From positions 722,484 to 786,483 of the forward strand of contig DASPNR010000042.1 of the NCBI GenBank assembly GCA_035626395.1: 64,000 nucleotides of DNA, given 5' to 3'. Below the pieces are notes generated by a model, which was given only the letters and a program-made list of their open reading frames with translations, was not told where the DNA came from and searched no databases. Numbering within the stretch: the stretch's first letter is position 1; each line of letters opens with the position of its first letter. A program made the position numbers and the translations under genes. Positions 17,499 through 25,400 of this stretch are shown in pieces. The DNA is from Candidatus Limnocylindrales bacterium. Its GTDB lineage: Bacteria > Desulfobacterota > Binatia > UBA1149 > CAITLU01.

Positions 17499-18221
17499 AT
17501 GACAGTACGAACCGACGGGCGAGGGCCCGGCGACCTGCGGCCGCTGCGGTTGACCACCGGATACATCGAGCACGCCGAGGGCTCAGTGCTCATCGAGATG
17601 GGCAGGACGCGTGTCATCTGCACGGCCAGCGTCGAGGAGAGCGTGCCGCCGTTCCTGAAGGGCCGCGGAACGGGCTGGGTCACCGCCGAATACGGGATGC
17701 TTCCGCGCTCCACCCATACCCGAAACGACCGCGAGGCGGCGCGCGGGAAGGTCGGCGGGCGCACCATGGAGATCCAGCGCCTGATCGGCCGCAGCATCCG
17801 CGCGGCCATGGACATGCCAGCGCTGGGCGAGCGCACCATCAAGCTGGACTGCGACGTCATCCAGGCCGACGGCGGCACGCGCACGGCGGCGATCACCGGC
17901 GCCTGGATAGCCATGGCCATCGCCTGCAAGGGGCTGGTGGCGGCAAAGCTGGTTCGCCGGCTGCCGGTCACGCGCGGCGTGGCTGCCATCAGCGTCGGAA
18001 TGGTCGGCGCCACGCCGATGCTGGACCTGGCCTACGAGGAGGATTCGCGCGCCGACGTCGACATGAACGTGGTGATGACGTCGGAGGGAGAGTTCGTCGA
18101 GGTTCAGGGCACCGGCGAAGGCACCACCTTCACCCGCTCGACGCTGGATGACCTGACGGCGCTGGCCTGGGACGGGATCCAGCAGCTCCTGGCCGCGCAG
18201 CGCACCGCCCTCGGGTCCTGA
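17499..18221 (+). CDS. rph: Ribonuclease PH
   Basis: The protein has 240 residues, the usual length. It shows the phosphorolytic exoribonuclease core: RPLRLTTGYIEHAEGSVLIEMGRTRVICTASVEE, WVTAEYGMLPRSTHTRNDREA, GGRTMEIQRLIGRSIRAA and DCDVIQADGGTRTAAITGA. RNase PH trims the 3' ends of tRNA precursors using phosphate. It is 19 nt upstream of rdgB, a pairing conserved in many bacteria, so an rph-rdgB operon is likely. Confidence 0.97.
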   Translation: MTVRTDGRGPGDLRPLRLTTGYIEHAEGSVLIEMGRTRVICTASVEESVPPFLKGRGTGWVTAEYGMLPRSTHTRNDREAARGKVGGRTMEIQRLIGRSIRAAMDMPALGERTIKLDCDVIQADGGTRTAAITGAWIAMAIACKGLVAAKLVRRLPVTRGVAAISVGMVGATPMLDLAYEEDSRADVDMNVVMTSEGEFVEVQGTGEGTTFTRSTLDDLTALAWDGIQQLLAAQRTALGS

Positions 18222-18240
18222 CACCTTCGCAACGCGGACC

Positions 18241-18864
18241 ATGACTTCACCTCTGCGCCACGTCGTCCTGGCCACGACCAACAAGGGCAAGCTTCGCGAC
18301 TTCCGCTTCCTCTTCGACGGCTCCGGCGTCGAGCTGCGTCTGCCCGAGGAACTGGGCGTCCGACTGGACGTGGAGGAGACGGGCACGACGTTCGAGGAGA
18401 ATGCGCTTCTCAAGGCGCGAACGTTCGCCCGCGAGCTGCCCGGCCACGCCGTTCTTGCCGACGATTCGGGCCTGGAGGTCCATGCGCTCGGCGGCCGCCC
18501 CGGCGTCTATTCGGCGCGATACGCGGGCGAGCCGTGCGACGATCACGCCAACAATCTCAAGGTCATCGCCGAAGTGCAGGGGCTCGCCGACCGCCGCGCC
18601 GCTTTCGTTGCCGTCCTGGCGCTGGTGCTGCCCTCCGGTGAGGAGATCGTCGTCAGCGGGCGCTGCGAAGGCCGCATCATCGACGAGGAGCGAGGGGCCA
18701 ACGGCTTCGGCTACGACGCGATCTTCTTCCGCGACGATCTCGACTGCACCTTCGGCGAGGCCGCGCCGGCGGAGAAGAACGCGCGCAGCCACCGTGGGGC
18801 CGCGGTGCGGGCGATGATGGAGGAGCTGCGACGGCTGGGGCTCCTGCCCGGTGGCGCGCGATAG
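18241..18864 (+). CDS. rdgB: RdgB/HAM1 XTP/dITP pyrophosphatase
   Basis: The protein has 207 residues. The family signature VVLATTNKGKLRDFRFLF is at residues 9-26. LADDSGLEVHALGGRPGVYSARYAG holds the metal-binding Asp residues, and GRIIDEERGANGFGYDAIFF follows. The enzyme removes non-canonical purine triphosphates (XTP, dITP) to keep them out of DNA and RNA. The second of the rph-rdgB pair. A hairpin overlaps its stop codon. Confidence 0.96.
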   Translation: MTSPLRHVVLATTNKGKLRDFRFLFDGSGVELRLPEELGVRLDVEETGTTFEENALLKARTFARELPGHAVLADDSGLEVHALGGRPGVYSARYAGEPCDDHANNLKVIAEVQGLADRRAAFVAVLALVLPSGEEIVVSGRCEGRIIDEERGANGFGYDAIFFRDDLDCTFGEAAPAEKNARSHRGAAVRAMMEELRRLGLLPGGAR

Positions 18865-18871
18865 CGCGCCA
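18852..18871 (+). terminator. Terminator hairpin overlapping the rdgB stop
   Basis: TGGCGCGC and GCGCGCCA form an 8-bp stem with a GATA loop that includes the TAG stop. TTGTTCG follows. A likely end of the rph-rdgB transcript. Confidence 0.5.
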
Positions 18872-18999
18872 TTGTTCGCCGCGCGCGTCGGCATGGCAGA
18901 GACCGGCCGATCCGATGTGCGTGCACACACTCGACCCGAGCCGCGAGCTGGCGAGCGGCGAGCACGAGGTAATCTTAGATATCGGCTTCGGCAGTTGAG

Positions 19000-19073
19000 C
19001 GCGCCCGGCTGGACTCGAACCAGCGACCCTCGGCTTAGAAGGCCGATGCTCTATCCGACTGAGCTACGGGCGC
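19000..19073 (-). tRNA. tRNA-Arg (anticodon TCT)
   Basis: The acceptor arms GCGCCCG and CGGGCGC pair over 7 bp. The D-loop region is TAGCTCAGTCGGATAGAGCA. The anticodon stem TCGGC/GCCGA encloses CTTCTAA, giving TCT, and the T-arm contains GGTTCGAGTCC. The discriminator base is G and CCA is not encoded. It lies 18 nt after tRNA-Pro on the same strand and is probably processed from one precursor. Confidence 0.95.
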
Positions 19074-19091
19074 GTAGGACGGACGAAATGG

Positions 19092-19165
<74 letters not shown>

Positions 19166-19346
19166 AAGACGCGGATTCTCGCGTGCCACAGCCGCCGATT
19201 CAACGCTGCGCCCACCTTGCCGTAGCCGCGAACGGCGTGGCATAACCGGCCGCTTCTGGCGTCGGGCGGGGATAACCCTCCTCGTTGACCGCTGCGCCGG
19301 CGACCATCGGCCGCCGGCGCTCCTTTGCCCCTGCCTGTGGCCGGCG

Positions 19347-22181
19347 ATGAAAGCGACGCTGAAAGAAACCGATACGGGCGATCCAGCTTCCGAGCTGGAG
19401 CGGCGGGCACAAAAGCTGGCTGCTCTGTACGAGGCCTCGCGCGACCTGTCCATCCAGACGAGGGTCGCCGACCTCCTCCAGACGCTCATGGAGCGTGTCA
19501 CCAAGCTGCTCGGCAACTCCTCGACGACGGTCTTTCTCTATGACGCCGAGACCCAGCACGTCGAGGTCGCAGCTACCATCGGCGGGACGCTCGAGATCGG
19601 AACGCGCTTCGGGATTGACCAGGGAATGACCGGACGCGTCGCGCGCACCGGGACCTCGCTCATTCTCGACGACTATCAGACGTGGGAGCACCGCATTCCC
19701 GAGCTGGCGGCACACGGTGTGCGCGCAATCCTGATCGTGCCGATGACCTGCGGCGGCGAGCTGGTGGGCGCACTGGGCGTCAGCGAGTACACGACCGACC
19801 GTACCTACAGCGCCGACGACGAGCGCATCCTCTCGATGTTCGCTGCCCACGCGGCCAGCGCCATCCGCAGCGTGCAGCTGCTGGAACAGGCACGGGCGCG
19901 CGCCAGTGAGCTGCAGCGCGACAACGCCGAGCGTCAACGCATCGAGGAAGCGCTGCGCCGCAGCGAGGAGCGTTACCGCAATCTCGTCGAGGAGATGAAC
20001 GACGTCGTTTTCACGGTCGGCTTCGACGGCGTCATCACCTACATCAGTCCCGCGCTGGAGCGCCTGAGCGGCCACAAGCCCGAGGAGCTCATGGCGCGGC
20101 CGTTTTCCGAGTTCATCCACCCCGAGGATCTGGCCGAGCTGCGCACCAGCTTCGCGCGTGTGCTCGAGGGGCGCCGCGAGCCGGTCGAGTTCCGCGTCTT
20201 CACCAAGAACGGCGATGTGCGTTGGGTGCGAAGCTCGAGCCGCCGACATCTCGAAGATGGCGTTCCGGTAGGGATCACCGGGTCTCTCACCGACGTCACC
20301 GAACGTAAGCGTGCCGAACTCGCGCTACAGGAAAGCGAAGCGCGTTATCGCCTGCTGGTGGAGATGTCGCCGGACGGCATCGCCGTGCATCGCGGCGGAC
20401 AGATCGTCTTCGTCAACAGCGCCGGCGTGCGGTTGCTCGGCGCGCGCGATGCGTCCGACCTCCATCTCAAGCCCATCCTCGATTTCGTCCATCCCGACGA
20501 TCGGCCTTTCGTGCTCGCGCGCATCCGCCGCATGCTGCAGGAGCAGCGTCCCGGCGAGCGCGCCGAGGAGCGATTCGTGCGGGTGGACGGCTCGGTGCGC
20601 GACGTCGAGGTGGTGGCGATGCCGCTGATGTACGAGGGCGCCGAGGCCGTGCAGGTGGTGGTCCATGACATCACCGACCGCAAGCAGGCCGCACGCGCGC
20701 TGGCGGAGAGCGAGGAACGCTTCCGCATGCTGGCCGAAGCCACGTACGAGGGTATCTTCATTCACGACGAGGGCTCGATCATCGACGCGAATCCGGCAGG
20801 CCTCGCCATGTCTGGCCATTCCTACGAGCAGGTACTCGGAATGGACGTCTTGAATCTCGTGGCGCCCGAGTCGCGCGAGGAGGTGGCGGCCAGGCTTCGC
20901 GCCGGCAGCACCGAGCGCTACGAGGCCATCGGCCTGCGCGCCGACGGCACCCGCTATCATGCAGAGTTGATCGGCCGTACCGTCCCCTACCACGACCGCG
21001 AATGCAGCGTCACCGCCATTCGCGACGTCAGCGACCGAAAGCAGGCCGAGGAGGCGCTGCGCGCCAGCGAGGAGCGCTACCGGGAGCTCGTCGAGAACGC
21101 CAATGATCTCGTCTACGTGCATGATGTGTTCGGCAACTTCGTGGCGATCAATCGCGCTGCCGAGCGCACCGTCGGTTACTCGCGCGAGGAAGTGGCCGGC
21201 TTGAACATCATCGACGTCCTTGCTCCCGAGGACGTTCCGCGAACACTCGAGCTGATGCAGGCCGTGGTCGAGGGCAGGGAAGCTCCGCGCGATTTCGAGG
21301 CCGACGTGCTGACCAAGGACGGCCGCCGCCTGACGCTGGAGATCAGCCCACGGGCGGTGATGCGCGACGGCGTCCCGGTGGCGGTGCAGGGCGTGGCGCG
21401 TGATGTCACCGACCGCCGAAAAGCGGCTGCCGAGATTCGGCTTCTCAACGAAGCGCTCGAGCAGCGCGTTCAGGAACGGACCGCCGAGCTGGCGGCGGCC
21501 AATAAGGAGCTCGAAGCCTTCGGATATTCGGTCTCGCACGACCTGCGCGGGCCGTTGCGCGTGATCGAGGGCTTCAGCCGCCTGCTGCTCGACGAGTACG
21601 GGCAGGCGCTGGATGAGACCGCCCGTCACTACATCGAAGGCGTCCACGGCAGCAGCCGGCGCATGGCGCAGCTCATCCAGGACCTTCTCAACCTGTCGCG
21701 CATCACGCGCAACGCGATCCAGCGCCGGCGCATCGATCTGGCGCCGGTGGCGCGCGCCGTGGCCGCCGAGCTTCGCCGCTCGCAGCCGGAGCGTGACGTG
21801 CAGTTCCTCATCGCCGAGCGCGCGCCTGCCTCGGGAGACCGCTCGATGCTGCGGATCGTGGTGGAGAACCTGCTCGGCAATGCCTGGAAGTACACGGGCA
21901 AGCATCCATCCGCCCGGATCGAGTTCGGGGTCACCGAGCAGGACGGGGAGCTCGTCTACTTTGTCCGCGACGACGGCGCCGGCTTCGACATGGAATACGT
22001 CGGCAAGCTGTTCCGTCCCTTCCAGCGCCTGCACCTGGTCTCCGAATTCGAGGGGACCGGCATCGGCCTCGCCACCGTTCAGCGAATCGTGCAGCGGCAC
22101 GGCGGGCGGGTGTGGGCCGAAGGCAGCGTCGAGGGAGGCGCGACGATTTACTTCACGTTGTCGCCGGGGAAGACGGCGTAG
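19347..22181 (+). CDS. Soluble GAF / four-PAS hybrid-less sensor histidine kinase
   Basis: The protein has 944 residues and no membrane segment. A GAF domain spans about 30-190. Four PAS domains follow, each opening with an SEERYRNLV-type helix, at about 215-325, 335-445, 460-570 and 580-695. A coiled coil (RLLNEALEQRVQERTAELAA) leads to HisKA with YSVSHDLRGPLRVIEGFSRLL, His731 being the phosphoacceptor. HATPase_c has ENLLGNAWKYTG, DDGAGFDM and GTGIGLA. The C-terminal part is like phytochrome-type kinases. No receiver domain or response regulator is next to it, so the partner is unknown. Upstream in-frame codons overlap the tRNAs and were excluded. Confidence 0.92.
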   Translation: MKATLKETDTGDPASELERRAQKLAALYEASRDLSIQTRVADLLQTLMERVTKLLGNSSTTVFLYDAETQHVEVAATIGGTLEIGTRFGIDQGMTGRVARTGTSLILDDYQTWEHRIPELAAHGVRAILIVPMTCGGELVGALGVSEYTTDRTYSADDERILSMFAAHAASAIRSVQLLEQARARASELQRDNAERQRIEEALRRSEERYRNLVEEMNDVVFTVGFDGVITYISPALERLSGHKPEELMARPFSEFIHPEDLAELRTSFARVLEGRREPVEFRVFTKNGDVRWVRSSSRRHLEDGVPVGITGSLTDVTERKRAELALQESEARYRLLVEMSPDGIAVHRGGQIVFVNSAGVRLLGARDASDLHLKPILDFVHPDDRPFVLARIRRMLQEQRPGERAEERFVRVDGSVRDVEVVAMPLMYEGAEAVQVVVHDITDRKQAARALAESEERFRMLAEATYEGIFIHDEGSIIDANPAGLAMSGHSYEQVLGMDVLNLVAPESREEVAARLRAGSTERYEAIGLRADGTRYHAELIGRTVPYHDRECSVTAIRDVSDRKQAEEALRASEERYRELVENANDLVYVHDVFGNFVAINRAAERTVGYSREEVAGLNIIDVLAPEDVPRTLELMQAVVEGREAPRDFEADVLTKDGRRLTLEISPRAVMRDGVPVAVQGVARDVTDRRKAAAEIRLLNEALEQRVQERTAELAAANKELEAFGYSVSHDLRGPLRVIEGFSRLLLDEYGQALDETARHYIEGVHGSSRRMAQLIQDLLNLSRITRNAIQRRRIDLAPVARAVAAELRRSQPERDVQFLIAERAPASGDRSMLRIVVENLLGNAWKYTGKHPSARIEFGVTEQDGELVYFVRDDGAGFDMEYVGKLFRPFQRLHLVSEFEGTGIGLATVQRIVQRHGGRVWAEGSVEGGATIYFTLSPGKTA

Positions 22182-22324
22182 GACGCGGCACCCCGAGGGC
22201 AGCCGCTGGTTCTTACGCAGCGGCAGCCGCAGTGCTTACGCACTTGGCGGCCACAACGGCGCTGCCGCAACGGACAGGCTGCTTTTCACTCGCATGGCCG
22301 CCGGCGGACGGCTAGCGTGGCACC

Positions 22325-22747
22325 ATGCTTGCGCGTTCGATCATGATCGCCGGTTTCGCGGCCGCCGGATCCGTCTGGGCCTATGAGTTGTGGCACTGGG
22401 GGAGCGCGACGTGGCAGGCGTTGCCGTTCCATCAGCTGCTCGGCTGGCTGCACATCCTCCCGAAGAACCTCTACGTGTGGGCCTACTGTTCGACCAAGAC
22501 AGGCGAGGCACGGGCGGCCGTCGAGTTCTGCGCGAACGTTCCCGAGAGCAGCAGCATGCTCGGACGCCTCGTCTGGCTCTATCTCGGAACCGAAGCAGGC
22601 GTCGTGGTCGCGGTGACTACGCTGGTGCTGGCGGCCATCGCGATGCTGGTCCAGCCGTACGCCCGAACTGTGCGCGAAGGTCGGCCGGAACGCGGGCAGT
22701 GGCCCGAGCCGCCTGCGCCGAACCCGGAGCCGCCGGCCGACCTTTGA
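22325..22747 (+). CDS. Hypothetical membrane protein with two predicted TM helices
   Basis: The protein has 140 residues. The first hydrophobic segment is IMIAGFAAAGSVWAYELW and the second VVVAVTTLVLAAIAMLV. Between them lies an aromatic loop with two Cys residues (YVWAYCSTKTG, EFCANV). The tail is Pro-rich and polar. I recognise no family. The ATG at 22325 lacks a clear Shine-Dalgarno. Confidence 0.55.
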   Translation: MLARSIMIAGFAAAGSVWAYELWHWGSATWQALPFHQLLGWLHILPKNLYVWAYCSTKTGEARAAVEFCANVPESSSMLGRLVWLYLGTEAGVVVAVTTLVLAAIAMLVQPYARTVREGRPERGQWPEPPAPNPEPPADL

Positions 22748-22816
22748 TCGCGGGGCGCGTCGGTGCGCTGCAGTTGCACTCCCGCAGCCGTTGCCACGCT
22801 GCAGCTCGTAAGAAAT

Positions 22817-22850
22817 GAGCGGCCGGCGCTAGAGACGACGCCGGCTGCTC
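22817..22850 (-). terminator. Terminator hairpin between convergent genes
   Basis: GAGCGGCCGGCG and CGCCGGCTGCTC pair over 12 bp with one G-U and a 10-nt loop. On the minus strand ATTTCTTAC follows, giving a T-rich tail. It overlaps the stop of the minus-strand thioesterase gene and would also serve the plus-strand gene. Confidence 0.5.
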
Positions 22851-23325
22851 AAGCGCTCTTCCACGGCCGCACGTTGTAGACGAGGGTGCCCAGAGCGGCC
22901 AGCGTTCCCGATCCTGTCAGCACCTGCGCGCGGCAGAACACGATCGAGCGGCCGCGCTTGGTGATCCAGCCCTCCGCCACCGCATCTTCGCCGATGATCG
23001 GCGCCAGGTACTGAATCTGCATGTCGATGGTGGAGTAGCGATGCGGCTCGTCGTAGCCGCCGCCGATCGCCGGCACCACCACGGTGTCGATCAGCGTGGC
23101 GATGGCGCCACCATGCATGACGCCGGCCGGCTGGTTCAGCTGAGGCCGGAACGGCAGGCGCATCCGTGCATAGTCGGTACGGACCTCTTCGAGCTTGATG
23201 CCGGTGACGCCGGGGAAATAGTCGGCGCTACCGGGTGTGAACTCGGCGAATCGCGCGGCGCGAGCCTGCGGCAGGGGCGGGAACAGATGTGCGTGAGGTG
23301 CCAGGTTCGGTTCGGCCGTGCTCAT
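22849..23325 (-). CDS. PaaI-like hotdog-fold thioesterase
   Basis: The protein has 158 residues from ATG at 23325. The hotdog core reads GVTGIKLEEVRTDYARMRLPF, then LNQPAGVMHGGAIATLIDTV with the HGG helix that carries the active site. TIDMQIQYLAPIIGEDAVAEGW and GRSIVFCRAQVL follow. Members hydrolyse acyl- or aryl-CoA thioesters; the substrate here is unknown. The frame is open upstream but the extra part has no conserved content. Confidence 0.85.
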   Translation of the reverse strand: MSTAEPNLAPHAHLFPPLPQARAARFAEFTPGSADYFPGVTGIKLEEVRTDYARMRLPFRPQLNQPAGVMHGGAIATLIDTVVVPAIGGGYDEPHRYSTIDMQIQYLAPIIGEDAVAEGWITKRGRSIVFCRAQVLTGSGTLAALGTLVYNVRPWKSA

Positions 23326-23413
23326 GTCTTTGGGTAGCAGGCCCACACAGTCGCACAAATGAAGTCGGCCTTGGCGGTTGCCGCTCGGCACAGCAGTGCC
23401 GTAGGGTGCGGTC

Positions 23414-25264
23414 ATGCCGCCCACCATTCCTGCCCGCGCGGTCGTTGCTGGCGCGATCTTGGCGGTGCTCATCCGCGCTCCGGCTGCGTTGGCCGGCGAC
23501 GCTTGCGGCCAGCCCGTGACGGCCGGGTCCACGCCGAAAGCCAGCGACGCCCTGGCCGTCCTCCACGCCAGCGTCGGCGGGGCGCAGTGCGACGGGCGGC
23601 CGTGCATCTGCGATGTGGACGGCGACGTGCGGGTGACGGCCAGCGATGCGCTGCGCGTGCTGCACGCGGCGGTCGGGCTGGGGCGTATCCGATCCTGCTG
23701 CATGACCGTCGAGCCAGGGTGCACCGCGCTCGACATCTTCACCGCATCCACATCAACGATCGATTATGGCTCGACCGGGATCGCACACGGCAGTCCGGTG
23801 CCGGAGGCCCATCTCCTGACGATGCAGGTCGTGCACCGCTGCTCCAGTAGTCACCTGCCGTGCACCAGCGACGGCGATTGTGACGGCGGAAGCTGCAACG
23901 CGACGTGCGACTGCCTTGTCGATCCCGAATGCGAGGTGCGCGGGCCGGTTCAGCGGCGACACTGTCGCACGACGCAGAAGGATTGCGTCACCAACGCCGA
24001 CTGCCCCGCCGGTGTTGCGTGCGTCTCCATGTTCCTGCCGCCTGTGCCGCTTTCGTCGGCAGGCAACCCCATGTGCATGGTCACGGTTGTGGAGCAGGAC
24101 TTCGTGGGCACCATCGACGCCGCCGAGGGATCACTCGTGCTCGGAGGCGTGATTCGCGCACGAATGTACCTGGGAATTTCTATCAGTCAGCCTTGTCCGC
24201 GGTGCGGCAACCCACAGGAGACGCCCGCCGTAGGCGATCAGTTCACATGCGAAGGCGGCCAATTCCCGGGTGCTGCATGCCGGGTCGATGCGGCCGGTCT
24301 CTTCGGCGGAACCTCGTTCGACTGTCCACCGCCCCTCGGGGAATCCATTGTGGGCGGCGGCATTGCCGTCCCTTTCCACGAGCTGACCACCGGCGCCGTG
24401 GAGAAGACGGCGCAACTGCCATGTGCCAATTTCTCTTTTCAATCTCATCCTTCGCGCGGAAACGGCAGGTGCATCGACCGCATCGGTCCGGAGGACCCCA
24501 CGTGCACGAGCAACGCCGACTGCAGGCGCTGCACTGACGATGTCACCGTGGCCTGTACGACGGACGCTCAATGCGGCGGCGTGGGCAGGTGCGCGGAAGC
24601 GCCAGAGCAGCCCGTCACTTGCGGCTATTGGTGCCATTGCGGCTTTTGCGACAACGATCCGGCTCGTCCGTGCTTGCACGACGACGAATGTCCCGCGGGC
24701 CAGAAGTGCCTGATCGGCACCGGGTCCGGTACTGCGCCGAATGCGCCGCAGCAGAAGCCCAACGACTGCTCGCAGGACAGGTTCCTGTGCGACGGCTCGG
24801 AGGACGAGAAGTGCAGCACCACCGCGCAAGGTCGATGCGAGCTTCAGCCTTTCCGCAACTGCCAGGAGAGCAGCACCTGCGGGGCTCAGGCTGCCGGTGA
24901 CTGTCTCTTCGAGAACCGGTCCTGCTTCGAGCCCCGGATCGTACGGAATGGAGCGACGTCGCCACTGGCCGCCTACTGCCGTCACGATCGCACTCCATGC
25001 ATCTCCAACGTCGATTGCAGCGACGCCGATCTCTGTATCGCCGATTCGCTGTCGCCTCGGCTGGTCTCTATCGGGTGTTTCCCCGGCGGATCATCAAGCA
25101 CCGTCAACTCCGCGGCGGGACTAACCGGTCCGGCCGTGTGGCACCTCGATACGCTGGTGCGCATCTGCCGCTGCGGCGACGGCGTCATCGGATGCAACGA
25201 GGAATGCGACGACGGCAACGCCGCCGGTGGCGACGGCTGCAACGGCCAGTGCCGCGACGAATGA
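23414..25264 (+). CDS. Secreted Cys-rich protein with dockerin-like and DUF4215-type modules
   Basis: The protein has 616 residues with a signal peptide ending AALAGDA. Residues about 40-95 hold two dockerin-like units: KASDALAVLHASVGG, then CDVDGDVRVTASDALRVLHAAVG, the second with a calcium loop. The middle is very Cys-rich and low in recognisable folds, with many short CTSNADCR/CISNVDCSD-type motifs. The C-terminus RCGDGVIGCNEECDDGNAAGGDGCNGQC is a DUF4215/Cys-rich repeat as in myxobacterial surface proteins. A disulfide-rich extracellular role is likely; the exact function is unknown. Confidence 0.75.
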   Translation: MPPTIPARAVVAGAILAVLIRAPAALAGDACGQPVTAGSTPKASDALAVLHASVGGAQCDGRPCICDVDGDVRVTASDALRVLHAAVGLGRIRSCCMTVEPGCTALDIFTASTSTIDYGSTGIAHGSPVPEAHLLTMQVVHRCSSSHLPCTSDGDCDGGSCNATCDCLVDPECEVRGPVQRRHCRTTQKDCVTNADCPAGVACVSMFLPPVPLSSAGNPMCMVTVVEQDFVGTIDAAEGSLVLGGVIRARMYLGISISQPCPRCGNPQETPAVGDQFTCEGGQFPGAACRVDAAGLFGGTSFDCPPPLGESIVGGGIAVPFHELTTGAVEKTAQLPCANFSFQSHPSRGNGRCIDRIGPEDPTCTSNADCRRCTDDVTVACTTDAQCGGVGRCAEAPEQPVTCGYWCHCGFCDNDPARPCLHDDECPAGQKCLIGTGSGTAPNAPQQKPNDCSQDRFLCDGSEDEKCSTTAQGRCELQPFRNCQESSTCGAQAAGDCLFENRSCFEPRIVRNGATSPLAAYCRHDRTPCISNVDCSDADLCIADSLSPRLVSIGCFPGGSSSTVNSAAGLTGPAVWHLDTLVRICRCGDGVIGCNEECDDGNAAGGDGCNGQCRDE

Positions 25265-25400
25265 GCGCACCCGGCAGCAGTTCTGGCACAGCGTCCAGAG
25301 CACTCGCCGCCGGAGGCAGAGCTCATCGGCTGCGCGGCCGGGGCCGCGTCTTTTCGATGGACACCAGCCAATCTCGCTGTCATTAGAGGCCGGGGGTTCG

